From contig OY294068.1 in the NCBI GenBank assembly GCA_958510875.1, positions 165,921,962 through 165,985,961 on the forward strand: 64,000 nt of DNA, read 5' to 3'. Positions within the stretch are counted from its first letter, which is position 1; each line of letters starts with the position of its first letter. Source of the DNA: Endomychus coccineus (taxonomy: Eukaryota > Arthropoda > Insecta > Coleoptera > Endomychidae). Positions 23,004-33,649 of the stretch are shown here, one piece after another. The notes under the pieces were generated by a model, which saw only the letters and a program-made list of their open reading frames with translations, did no database searches and was not told the origin of the DNA. The translations under genes and the position numbers were made by a program.

Positions 23004-23589
23004 GTTTGTGGCGTCACTGAATCAGCAATCAATCATGGAGCACTTACTGTCACGTGACCAAACCTCAAAATATTTTTATTTTCTTTTGTTAAAATAATCC
23101 CCCATTCTTCCAAAGAAATAATTGAAAGTATTTTTTGTAAGTTGTAGTCAAAGTATAGAACAAAAACAGGCCATTGAATTAAATCTACTGATTTATCCGT
23201 CAACCTCGGAAAGTGTTGCAAACTGTTAAAATGAGAATTCCGCATTTAGTGGCAAATGACCCCTTTATATACTTCAAGATGCCGTTACTCAAATATAATC
23301 TGGAGCCAGAGATACGATTCCACGTGAAATGTGATTCACTTAGTTAATAGTTATTTAGGAAACCGGACAAAATAACAGGAGTAAACACAAAACAACAAGA
23401 AACGAGTGATTATCAAACAAGGACCTGCTTATTATCCAGATCTAACTCTGACGTAAGGATGTGATGAGCCGTCCAGTTTTCCGGTCAGAGAAGTGGAAAG
23501 GCCAAAAACGGTTAGTGATAAGGTACGAGCAAATAATCGTTCCACCTTTGTAGTTTTAGTTTTATTTACAAAGCGTGCTCCAAATTCTT
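23004..23589. other. No gene seen
   Basis: Short frames only; no recognisable repeats. The 5' boundary of the following mariner is not marked by a terminal repeat. Confidence 0.35.
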
Positions 23590-24329
23590 CAGTTCTGTTT
23601 TGACACCCATCGAAAGCAAGCAACCTTGAAGATTTTTGTGAACATGAAAAAAAGTGAATTTCGCGCCTTGATTAAACATTATTTCTTGAGTAGAAAAAAC
23701 GGAAAAATCATTACGCAAGCCAAAGCATTGCTTGTCAAACATTATGAGGAGTTCTCACCATCGATTGGAACGATTCACAAGTGACTTACTGATTTTCGTT
23801 GCGGTAGTATGACACCACAAAGGACGCCGAACGTTCTGGTCGTTCAATTGAGGTTACAACGCCAGAAATCCGCGACCGTGTTTCAACTTCGAATGAGTTT
23901 TTTGACGCGATAAGAAGGACTTTTTGCGCCGTTTCGTAACCGCGGACGAGACATGGATGCATCACAACACACCAGAGACCAAAGAATAGTCGAAACAGGC
24001 TACTTGTCCTGGCGAATCAAAACCGAAAAAGGCCAAAGTGGGTTTATCGGCTGACAAAGTCAAGCGTCAGTTTCTTGGGATTCACACGGTATCGTCCATA
24101 TCGATTACCTTGAAAGAAGCAAAACGATCACTGGGGTGTATTATGCAGAACTGTTGGATCGATTCGACGCCGAAGTGAAGCGATAGCGACCGCATGTGGC
24201 AAAAAAAAGTGCTCTTCTACCAGGACAACGTACCGACGCAAAGTACCGCAGTCGCAATGGCAAAATTGCGTGAATTGCGCTACGAATTGGTTCGGCATCC
24301 ACCATATTCTCCAGATTTGGTACTCTGCG
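23590..24329 (+). pseudogene. Mariner transposase relic (M2), cut by a LINE
   Basis: The start MKKSEFRALIKHYFLSRKN at 23645 begins the N-terminal helix-turn-helix; a stop follows GTIHK. Later pieces, with a gap between them, are ADETWMHHNTPETKE with the first catalytic Asp, a degraded ESKPKKAKVGLSADKV, then KKVLFYQDN with the second Asp and PYSPDLVLC. The third Asp is lost because the match ends at 24329, where LINE sequence begins. Both terminal repeats are missing. Internal stops and an internal deletion (the segment between the HTH and the first Asp is shortened) make it dead. Confidence 0.75.
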
Positions 24330-26942
24330 CAGTCACAATTAGTGGAGTAAATCTGGCAAATGGTTGGCGAAAATCTTACGATGCTTAGCGACCCGGTGAA
24401 AAAAATAATTGTTGTGGTATCCAATTTGATGTTTCGTTTCAATAATTTTCTCAATTATTGCGATTTAGTCCAGAGAAACTACATTACAAATGCCAATAAT
24501 CGTTTGCTCGATCTAGTGTTATGTCCTTCGGAATCAATATATGAAGTCATACCCGATCCAGATCCACTGGTACCATTAGACATGCACCATCCGAGCCTAA
24601 CAATTTTAATGCCTGGTAATGTACCACCTTCACAAAATTTATGTTCTAACAAAAAACGTTACAACTTTAGAAAACTGAATAGTCAAAAATTCTGTGAATT
24701 ATTGGCTCAAATAGACTGGAATAATTTGCTTAATAGTAGCAAAGATGTTGATAGTGTATGTTCAGTTTTTTGTCATACTGTACAGGATGTTGTCAAAAAT
24801 TCTGCTCCTTTGCAAAATTGTAAATCATATAAATATCCTGCTTGGTTTTCAAGGGAAATTATATATAAAATCAAATCCAAGAACCACTTTTTAAAACTCT
24901 ATAGGAGGTGTAGGTATAACTTCTATTTGGAAAGAGTGAAAAATCTTAGAAGGTCAATTAAACGTGAAATCAAAACAGCATATGCTCAATTTGTTGAGAA
25001 ATCTGAAAATAACTTAAAAAGCGATCCCAAATCCTTCTGGAATTTTGTGAACGCCAAAAAGAAAAAATCACGTATACCTGGTATAATGAAACACAATTCA
25101 CAAATCTTGTCAACACCAGTCGATATTGTCAATGCCTTTGCTGATCACTTTAGAAGCGTATTTATTGTAGACAATGATGAAAAGCATAATGAACCCGAAT
25201 TCAACCCTCAAATTGCAAATTCTAGTATATTCTTCACGCTTTTAAGTATTTCAGAAAATCAAATTATCTCAGCATCAAGGAAATTGAAGAGTAAGTGGTC
25301 TGCGGGTCCTGATGGAATTCCTACGCTAATTTTGAAAAAATATATTAACCTTTTCTCTTATCCTTTATACAAAATTTTCAATCTAATGTTGATAAACTCT
25401 GTATTTCCCAGTCAATGGAAAATTACAAAAATTTGTCCAATATTAAAAAGTGGAAATATATCGCATATTAATAATTACAGACCTATAGCTATTATTTCCG
25501 TTTTCTCTAAATTATTTGAAATCATTATGTCCGATATTATCTATAATCATGTCAAAAACTATCTTTGTGATTTTCAACACGGTTTCGTCAAAGCCAGAAA
25601 TACATCATCAAATCTTTGTACTTTCACCCAGTACGTTTCCTCAGCGCTTGACAGTCAACAACAAGTCGATGTGATATACACAGACTTCAGCAAAGCTTTT
25701 GATCGAGTGTCTCACACTCAGCTTTTGAACAAATTACCTAAGTTTGGTATTCCTCACAACATCCAGCATCTTCTGGGAACTTACTTAAATAAACGGAAAC
25801 TATTTGTTGAATATGAAGGAGTTGAATCAAATAAATTTCTTGCCACTTCGGGTGTCCCCCAGGGATCCAATTTGGGGCCCTTGCTCTTCATTCTTTTTGT
25901 TGACGATATATGTTGTAATATTAATTCCGAAAAACTCATATTTGCTGATGACCTGAAGATTTACAAATCGATCACTAATGTATCTGACTGTGCTTCCCTA
26001 CAAGAAGATCTGAAAAGGTTGAATAACTGGTGTGCAGTAAACAAACTGACCCTCAACTGTAGCAAATGCAAGGTAATGTCATTCTCTAGAAAATCTACTA
26101 CAGTCATATATAACTACAGCATAGGAGAAAATCAGTTAGAAAGAGTTAGCGAAGCGAAGGACCTTGGTGTTCTGTTTGACGCGAAATTGACCTTCTCTTC
26201 TCATATCAATGTTATAGTAAAAGAGTCGATGAGAAATTTAGGTTTCTTAATTCGAACCTGTAGGGAATTTAATTCATTTGAGGCCTTAAAGTCAGTATAC
26301 GACTCAATGATCCGAAGTAAACTAGACTATTGCAGTGTAGTCTGGAATCCTTACTTCTCTACTTACTCAGACAAAATAGAGTCCGTGCAAAGAAAATTTC
26401 TTAAATTTGCACACTGGAAACGATATGGTACCTACCCACCTAGAGGCATTGATTACAACCTTCTGCTAAGAGAATTTAAGGTAAATTCGCTGAAAAAACA
26501 ACGTGATATTGCAGATCTATTATATATTTATAAAATCATACATGGAAAAATTGATTCCCCCACTCTATTATCGCTACTAGATTTCAATATACCTCGTTTT
26601 AGTTCTCGTACTAATATCACTTTTAGAATACCTACACCAAACACTCAACATCACTTTAATTCACCAATAACGACAATGTGTAGAAGTTACAACCATATAA
26701 CTTCTGCAGACATGTTTTTTCTGACCTTTCGTGAATTTAAACGTGATATTTCCAAATTACTACCAGACTAGTGTTGTACTAAGACCAACTAACATAGTTA
26801 AGAACATAATTATGTTTGTTATTATTAGGTTAGTATTACTTTTATTGATGTTATATAACGACCTAATTTACGTAAGTTTCTATTATGTACACCTTTAATT
26901 AGGCTGCTGGCCTGCTGGTTGTATGAAATAAATAAATAACAA
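24330..26942 (+). mobile_element. Jockey-type LINE, 5'-truncated, long open ORF (L3)
   Basis: The LINE joins mariner M2 at about 24330 and ends in an AAATAAATAAATAAC tail at about 26928-26942. The first bases read TISGVNLANGW in one frame, a decayed version of the endonuclease GDFNLP box, then shift into the 803-codon frame. So truncation lies inside the endonuclease domain. The mariner does not visibly resume after the tail. Confidence 0.8.
24360..26771 (+). CDS. LINE ORF2: endonuclease C-end plus reverse transcriptase
   Basis: An 803-residue uninterrupted frame. Residues about 25-95 hold the C-terminal part of the apurinic-type endonuclease (NNRLLDLVLC, DPDPLVPLDMHHPSL). Reverse-transcriptase blocks follow: KSKWSAGPDGIP (about 310), NNYRPIAI, DFQHGFVKARNTSSNL, DVIYTDFSKAFDRV (about 440), ATSGVPQGSNLGPLLF (about 500), the catalytic FADD (about 530), NKLTLNCSKC, KDLGVLFDAKLTFS and the thumb/C-terminal SVQRKFLKFAHW. 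Catalytic Asps are intact; FADD replaces the common YADD, a frequent variant. The N-terminal endonuclease catalytic residues are missing, so the copy is unlikely to jump on its own. It is by far the youngest-looking coding sequence in the window. Confidence 0.88.
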   Translation: MVGENLTMLSDPVKKIIVVVSNLMFRFNNFLNYCDLVQRNYITNANNRLLDLVLCPSESIYEVIPDPDPLVPLDMHHPSLTILMPGNVPPSQNLCSNKKRYNFRKLNSQKFCELLAQIDWNNLLNSSKDVDSVCSVFCHTVQDVVKNSAPLQNCKSYKYPAWFSREIIYKIKSKNHFLKLYRRCRYNFYLERVKNLRRSIKREIKTAYAQFVEKSENNLKSDPKSFWNFVNAKKKKSRIPGIMKHNSQILSTPVDIVNAFADHFRSVFIVDNDEKHNEPEFNPQIANSSIFFTLLSISENQIISASRKLKSKWSAGPDGIPTLILKKYINLFSYPLYKIFNLMLINSVFPSQWKITKICPILKSGNISHINNYRPIAIISVFSKLFEIIMSDIIYNHVKNYLCDFQHGFVKARNTSSNLCTFTQYVSSALDSQQQVDVIYTDFSKAFDRVSHTQLLNKLPKFGIPHNIQHLLGTYLNKRKLFVEYEGVESNKFLATSGVPQGSNLGPLLFILFVDDICCNINSEKLIFADDLKIYKSITNVSDCASLQEDLKRLNNWCAVNKLTLNCSKCKVMSFSRKSTTVIYNYSIGENQLERVSEAKDLGVLFDAKLTFSSHINVIVKESMRNLGFLIRTCREFNSFEALKSVYDSMIRSKLDYCSVVWNPYFSTYSDKIESVQRKFLKFAHWKRYGTYPPRGIDYNLLLREFKVNSLKKQRDIADLLYIYKIIHGKIDSPTLLSLLDFNIPRFSSRTNITFRIPTPNTQHHFNSPITTMCRSYNHITSADMFFLTFREFKRDISKLLPD

Positions 26943-27002
26943 CCCCCTGAAATTTCTATTTCCCAAAGTGGGTGCAATCCCTTTTATTTCGCCAAAAAGA
27001 GC

Positions 27003-28652
27003 TTTTTTGACATTTTTAAGGGTAGTTTAGCAAAAAAAAATTAATATGTCTGGTTGTATTGAAAATGAAGAATCCAAAGTAGAACCCTTTTATTGTCAAT
27101 GTCCAAGTAAGTTCCAGTCCGAATTTCAAGTTGATCCGACCTCCCCCGTCCCCGTAATAGATATATATATATAGACTCATATATGCAAAGAATCTTTCGT
27201 AACGGCTAACTCGGTCATTTTTCAACCGATTCAGCTGAAATTCGGACTGAAGATAGGTGTTATGGTCCCAAAATTACCCTCTAAATTTCAAGTGAAAATA
27301 AAGAATAGTTTTCCAGAAATTCAACTTTAAGTCAATTTTTTAGTTATTTTTCAAATTAAGATATCTCATGTCATTTACATCCAATCGGGATCTGCTTTGC
27401 AAGAAAATGTAGGTATTTGCATATAGTCTTATGTTATGGAACTCATTTTTCAATTATTTTTTTTTTCGGTCTGTATTGGCCATTTTGGTTAATTTGAGAT
27501 AAATCGAATGACGTTCACGTGAGGAGCGCGTAGCTGGCGAGTTAGAAAAGTGCAAACTGGTTGTACCTAATACGGCTTCACGACGACTTTTCCCGTGCCG
27601 TTTTCACTTCATGTAGTTAGATAAGGTATCGGACCGTGCCCGACGGCCCTTCTTTTTTCTATAAATTTCTATTAAATAGGAAACTTTAATTAAAATAGAA
27701 ACAGGTACTCTCAGGTATCAGCTACGCGCGTCTAACGTGCGAGTCGCACGGTGTGACGTACCAAAGGGTATTTTCTAGCTACTTAAATATACCCGAAGCG
27801 GGTGAAAGCTTAGCAGTCCACAGCCGAAAATACTTTATTACAACTGGTGCCTCCCGCACGGGGCACGAAACGGCCCCAACATAACAAGATCGAGGTAAAA
27901 TGATAAGCTCTAACTGACGAGTAGCGAGCTTCTCGAGGGAAACGTCAGAATGATTACGTTCGTAGCTAATTACCTAGGACATCTGGCGTTCATGCAATTG
28001 TGTTTTTATACAATTTGAACCTTCTAATTTCGATAGGGCACGTGAAAATCTCGGAGGCTAAAGCGCAATCAACTTCTGAGCCTCATAATATTCGTATAAA
28101 ATTGCGAAATTTCTCATTAATTAATTTGACACAAGTCTTGGGGATATTAAAACCGAAAATAAAATGGTCAATATAGGCTGAAAAAAAAATAAAAAATGAG
28201 TTCCATGACAGAAGACCATATGCAAATACCTACATTTTCATGCGAAGCAGATCGAGATCGGATGTAAATGACATGAGATATCTTAATTTGAAAAATACCT
28301 AAAAAATTGACATAGACTTGTATTCCTGAAGAAAATTTGATATTTTCACTTCAAATTTGTAGGGTAGTTTGAGACCATAACACCTATCTTCAGTCCAAAT
28401 TTCAGCCAAATCGGTTGAAAAATGATTGAGTTAGCCGTTACGCAAGATTCCTTGCATATATGGGTATATATTTATCTATTACGGGGAGGGGGGAGGTCGG
28501 ATCAACTTGAAATTTGGACTGGCAGTTCCTTGGACATTGACAATGAAAGGGTTCTACTTTGGTTCCTTAATTTTCAATACAACCAGAGATATTAATTTTT
28601 TTGCTAAACTACCCGTAAAAATGTCAAAAAAAACCTTTTCACCTTGCCCTCG
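27003..28652. mobile_element. Foldback element with a family A copy at its centre
   Basis: Arms of about 480-500 bp (27003-27486 and about 28141-28652) are inverted copies of each other. Paired blocks include TTTTTTGACATTTTTA(A/C)GGGTAGTTTAGC, CAATGTCCAA, GATCCGACCTCCCC, AACGGCTAACT, AAGATATCTCATGTCATTTACATC and ATGGAACTCATTTTT. The right end continues CCTTTTCACCTTGCCCTCG to TA, the same terminus as the mariners here; the left end lacks it. The interior 27487-28140 is a family A copy. Confidence 0.75.
27487..28140 (+). mobile_element. Family A element, copy 3, nested in the foldback
   Basis: It matches the core of copy 1 from GGTTAATTT..ATAAATCGAATGACGTTC through TTAATTAATTTGACACAAG. Terminal repeats with CCGGGATATC are missing on both sides, although GGGATATTAA at 28140 may be a vestige of the right end. 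It carries a small local duplication GTGCGAGTCGCACGGTGTGACG absent from the other copies. Confidence 0.75.
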
Positions 28653-28654
28653 TA

Positions 28655-30599
28655 TATAACATACATAACAACAATCAGCAAAGTAATAAGTAAATTACTA
28701 TTACTGAAGTTGTGCAGCTCGAATGCATGACTGGTATAAATCCAATATGTGTTCCAATGGATTCCAATATTATGGTTTTCTTAGGCAACTGCTCTACTAT
28801 TTTTATAGTGAGAAATCTTCTATAGGCCTGTCGAATTGAGTCAATTTAAGGATCGTGAAGTATCCAATAGAAATATGTTCTTTCGAAGGTTTTCGACTTA
28901 AAGCTTTTCTTCATGGCTTTTAGAATATTGTGAGGCTTGAATAGGAGGAGCAATGATTTATCAAGTGTCATACATCACCGTCCTTCAGGTATTATAAGCA
29001 TAATAAATACTAACTAATATATGATTATAAGTACCATGTCATATCACCAATATGGTTTATAGAGCAGTTGAAACAAAGGTGAGTTTTTAACATAATTATT
29101 TGTATGCTATTATGAAGATTAATATCTTTACTAAACTGGTTTGCGATCGGTAGCCGGAGATACACACACATCCTTCGAATACATATCTTGATGGCTGGCA
29201 CAAGTCCATACATAATATGAAATAAGCAAAACATCCAACAAAAATCATTATTCATAGTTGTTCAGTAGAAAACATGGTGATTTTATCACGTTCCATTTAA
29301 AATAGGCTAGTAAACCAAGATGCAAGATGCAAATTTAAATTTCAAATAAAACATTTATGTTTTGAAGAATGCTGTCATTCTACTATTATTACAAAGTAAT
29401 GATAATGTTTATTCATAAATTAATGAATATTCGATCAAGATGAATTACATTTCATTCAACATAAATATAAATAACATAGTTTTATATACGATATACGATT
29501 GATAAGAAATAATCAACCTTATTCACTAAAATATTATTAAAGTATTGAGGATCTTTTGGCTACCAAGTAACCATCATTAGAGTAAACTAAATTATAAATC
29601 AAAATGTGCCTGTTTAAATACTATTTGGGGGTAATAATGTAAGCTCCTCAGCTGGAGATGAATCGGAATTTAATAAATTACTTTTCCTTTTATACATTTC
29701 CATACATTCTAAATTACCTAGATATTTGTCTGAACTGTTTTAAAAATGATCAAGTTTTCTTAAGATTTATGAACAGTATGACTGATCAATAAAATGTATT
29801 TATATAGCATGTAATGTATGACAATTTGATCTAAAATGAAAAATGATACAATTGTTGAAATATGTAAATGCATATTTTGTTGTAGTTTATTTAACTATAA
29901 ACAAAATAAAACGAAAATTATCGTGATTAATGATAATCTTACATCTAATGTTCTGTGGGAATAATTGTATGTAAATACGAATCTGAATGTGTGCGAGGAA
30001 AATTTTAAACTAAAATAAAAGGAACTATTCTTGGAATAAATGCCCATGTAGGTTATAACTTGAATGAACAGTTTGACATACTTAATATGTGAAGTAGTAC
30101 TTTGTAATATTTGTTCGAAAAAGGTACGTGTTCGCAAATTATAGTTACATTTATTTATTAAATGAGTGAAAACTATATAAATTATTAGGTCTTATCATAG
30201 ATTCTTCCCAGAATTTCAATAATTGATAGTGATAAAATATCATTTGCCAGATGAATCATATAATAAATTTTATTTTATTATCAACTAAACTAACACATTA
30301 AACACTTATTGCTTCATATTTTGATTTGAAATTTGTTATATTAATCACCAAAGTGCATTTTCTCGTTTATTTAACAGGCTAAAAATATTTTTTTCTAAAT
30401 AACACAGTGCGAGCGCTTCTAACGTTATCTATGTGTTTTAGGTGTCCTTCGAGAGCATCGAGAGCTCTTCAGTTGTTATAGTTGAACTAGAGCACTAGAT
30501 ATGTAAGTATTCTCGTCCGTCATTTTATGTAAACAGTAGCTACTATTAATTTTTGATAACCTACCACAGGAAAATAAACTTAAAGTGCATTTCAATTAA
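28655..30599. other. No gene seen
   Basis: About 1.9 kb of AT-rich DNA. No protein match, tandem array or long inverted repeat was found. A host intron or intergenic spacer is equally possible. Confidence 0.35.
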
Positions 30600-31760
30600 T
30601 GATGGACAAAGCAAACAACATCGAGCTCATCCAACACCTAGAGACCTCCAAAATCGTGAATGATATGCCTTTCGTCACCAGAAATCAACAGAATACCTGG
30701 TTGCCTACATAACACATGATGCAGAAATCGATTGGAAAATATGGAGAATCTATAGCTGTACAATTGGATATCTTCAAACCATTTGACCGAGTCTGGCACC
30801 AAAACCTTCTTTGGAAACTTCTGTCAAATGGTTTGCCGCCTCAACTCTATGCCTTACTATCGAGTTTTCTCTCAGGTAGATCACTCCATGTGGCGGTTGA
30901 CGGAGGACTCTCTGATACAACGGCTACCAATGCTGGTGTTCCTCAGGGACCTGTCTCGGCACCAACTTTGTTGCTGCTCCCTATCAACGATGTGTTGGAA
31001 GTTGGAAGTGACCACCTCTCCCATCCACAGCTTTGTAGATACACCAATGAAGTCAGATGAGCGAGACAGATATAGGTTGACGCAATTAATGGAGATCTGG
31101 TAACGATTTTGATATGGAGATCTGATAATCTAGCAGAATTTAATGCAACGAGAACTCAAGCTTGCATCTTCTTCAGCAAGGCGGATCTCACAATCCCTAA
31201 TATGATGATGACAGGTACTATTCCTATGAAGTCTTCCATACACATGCTTGGAATCACCACCAAAAACACTGTCACGGGATGATCATGCGAGGTCCATTGG
31301 GAAAACCACTTCATTAAAACTTGGTTTTCTGTTCCGTGCCAAGAGCTAATTTACTATCCAGCAGCTCCTCATAATCTACAAAGCAGAGATTCGGCCTGTC
31401 CAGCTACTATTCACGTGTTTGGTTTGTTTCTATAGATGTTTCCATAGTCAGTTTCATCAGAAATCTCGTCTGTTGTTCCACCACGAGAGGTTCAAGATGG
31501 GTGAACTAGACGAGCTAAAGCTAATCTCCACTTTATTGTCAAGCTCGAAAACTGCCGAACTTATTCCTACCAGACTTTATTTTTCTATCGAACGACGAAG
31601 TTGTGGAGCTCTCTGCCTGGTGAGATATTTCCTTAGGCCTATGACCTCCAAACCTTCAATAAAAGTTTGAATGCCTATCTCCTCTCCCAAGATTTCACCG
31701 CCGACTCATTCGATGTTCTTCGAACATTATAGGTTCTCGTCTCGTGTAGTCAAAGTATAA
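30600..31760 (+). pseudogene. Jockey-type LINE relic, second family (L4)
   Basis: The order is LIQHLETSKIVND; a decayed YAFRHQKST box read across two frames; then an open frame 30716-31060 with MMQKSIGKYGESIAVQLDI, FKPFDRVWHQNLLWKLLSNG (SKAFDRV altered to FKPFDRV), FLSGRSLHVAVDG, NAGVPQGPVSAPTLL, and a disrupted YADD region (CRYTNEV). The C-terminal part continues in shifted frames to FYRCFHSQFHQKSRLL and the conserved end near 31730. Several frameshifts and stops. The family differs from L3: SGVPQG spacing and C-terminus resemble the FYR-HG type. Confidence 0.7.
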
Positions 31761-31913
31761 AAAAAATGTCCGGCTTTTCCAAAATTTCCTATCAAAATAT
31801 TATCGCGTTCCCAAAATAAAAATTAAATCAATATTTGGCGCAATCCAAGTTGAAGAAGCGAATACTTATTTACAATTTTGAATTTCATAAATTCTTGGAA
31901 CGTTCAGAAAATA

Positions 31914-33136
31914 CGGGGGCAAGGTGAAAATTCCCTGAAAAACGAAACAAGAAATGATTTATTTCAATAAAACTTATTTTATTTCTCAACGTAATCGCCT
32001 TGTAGCCCGTTACACTTCGCTCAACATTTTTCTAATTTTTCGATCCCTTCCAAATAGTACGATTCCGGCAATGCTTCAAAATAGGCGTTCGTTTCAGCGA
32101 TGACCTCATCGTTGGAGCCAAATCTTTTTCCGCCGAACAATTTCTTCAAGTTTGGAAATAGATAAAAATCTGAGGGGGCCAAATCTGGAGAACATGGTTG
32201 ATGACGCACCAATTCGTAGGGCAACTCATGCAATTTTGCCATTGCGACTGCGGACCTGTGCGCCGGTGCGTTGTCCTGGTGGAAGAGCACTTTTTTCTTT
32301 GCCAAATACGGGCGCTTTCGCTTCAAATCGGCATCAAATCGATCCAATAGCTCTGCATAATATACGCCATTGATTTTATTGTCCTTTTCAAGGTAATCGA
32401 TATGGACGATAGCGTGTGTATCCCAAAAAACTGTCGCCATAACTTTGTTGATCGATATATCCACTTTGGAATTTTTCGGCTTCGATTCGCAAAGACAAGT
32501 CCAATGTTTCGACTGTTCTTTAGTCTCTGGTGTGTTGTGATGAATCCATGTTTCGTTCACGGTTACGAACCGGCGCAAAAAGTCCTTCTTATCGCGCTTG
32601 AACATCGTCAAACACTCCTTTGGAGTTGTCACACGATCGCTCTTGTCGTCAACAAAGAGCAACTGCTGCACCCATCTGGCAGATAGCTTTCTCATATTCA
32701 AAAATGTATGCAAAATGTTTCGTACCAGTTCGGTTAAGATGCTCATAGCGTCAGCAATCTCGCTGATTTCTGGCGTTATAACCTCAATTGGACGACCAGA
32801 ACGTTCGTCGTCCTTTGTGGTCATACTATCACACTACTTGTGAATCGTTCCAATCAATAGTATGTAGTCCCCATAATGTTTAATAAGCGATGCTTTATTT
32901 TGCGTAAGGCTTTTTCCACGCAAGAAATAATGCTCAATCAAGACGCGAAGTTAACTTTTATCCATGTTTACAAAAATCTTCAAGGCTGCTTGTTTTTGAT
33001 GGGTGTCAATACAGAACCGAATGACATATCAGTCGGACAATTTTAATTCTTTATAGTTAAAGATGGTACATCTCAAATGTCACATGGGACATGGCGCCAT
33101 CTTTTTTATTTTCAGGGACTTTTCACCTTGTCCTCA
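31914..33136 (-). mobile_element. Mariner, both ends present (M3)
   Basis: The 1223-bp element is bounded by TA at 31912-31913 and 33137-33138. The TIRs read CGGGGGCAAGGTGAAAA(T)TCCCTGAAAA on the left, and inverted with a few changes (AAGTCCCTGAAAAT) on the right. It is the only end-to-end mariner here, so it serves as the reference for the others. The transposase lies on the minus strand and is defective (see next entry). Confidence 0.85.
32021..33000 (-). pseudogene. DD34D mariner transposase with first Asp changed to Asn
   Basis: The main frame (32021-32824) gives 267 residues: ERSGRPIEV, a second HTH segment (LVRNILHTFLNMRKLSARWV), VTVNETWIHHNTPETKEQSK, KKVLFHQDNAPAH and SPDLAPSDFYLFPN. 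The Asps at residues 184 and 219 are separated by 34 residues, the mariner DD34D signature. The first Asp, expected in the V(D)ETW box, is Asn90, which should abolish catalysis. The N-terminus (MDKS, stop, LRVLIEHYFLRGKSLTQ, then two stops) lies upstream in the same orientation to about 33000. SETMAR-type host domestication is not supported. Confidence 0.85.
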
Positions 33137-33138
33137 TA

Positions 33139-33649
33139 TTTACAAAAATCGACTTTCAGGTTTCACTCTTCACAGCATAGTAGTTCCCTCAGGGAGAATT
33201 TTTCGATATAAAGTTCTTACCTTAAAATCATCCGAGGGGAAAGACCCCGAAGTGAATTAACGATATTGTCGAACATCATGTATCAGTACCCGCAAAACTT
33301 CCTGAGATAGTTACAAAAACTCAACGTTTATCACTTTACATAATTTCTGAAGAACAATTACCTACTTAACCAGTTGTTGATAATATTCCCCTAGCTTTAA
33401 TACACCCGAATGGAAACATTCAAACACTTCTTTCCAAAGATTAAGCCCTGCAAATTATAATTAATTTCAAAGTTATTTAAACGTGTTTGTCTTCTGAATT
33501 CTCATATTCTAAAAAAATTCCTCATGTTTTTAACAAAACGTTTAAGACACACCCAGTGAATGCTTTACATAATATATCCCCACTTGTTCATTCCTGGCCG
33601 GTGAGAAACAGCTACATAATTTCGAGTTGATACAAACTTCATAAGTTAC
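33139..33649. other. Non-coding between mariner and LINE
   Basis: It may hold the decayed 5' part of the following LINE, but no motif is readable. Confidence 0.3.

Noticed and set aside
24194..24388. Mariner-LINE fusion protein
   Set aside because: The frame merely runs across the junction of two decayed elements; no conserved domain is completed.
32021..32824. Possible SETMAR-like domesticated mariner protein
   Set aside because: The element keeps both TIRs and a TA duplication, has stops in the HTH and no SET domain nearby.
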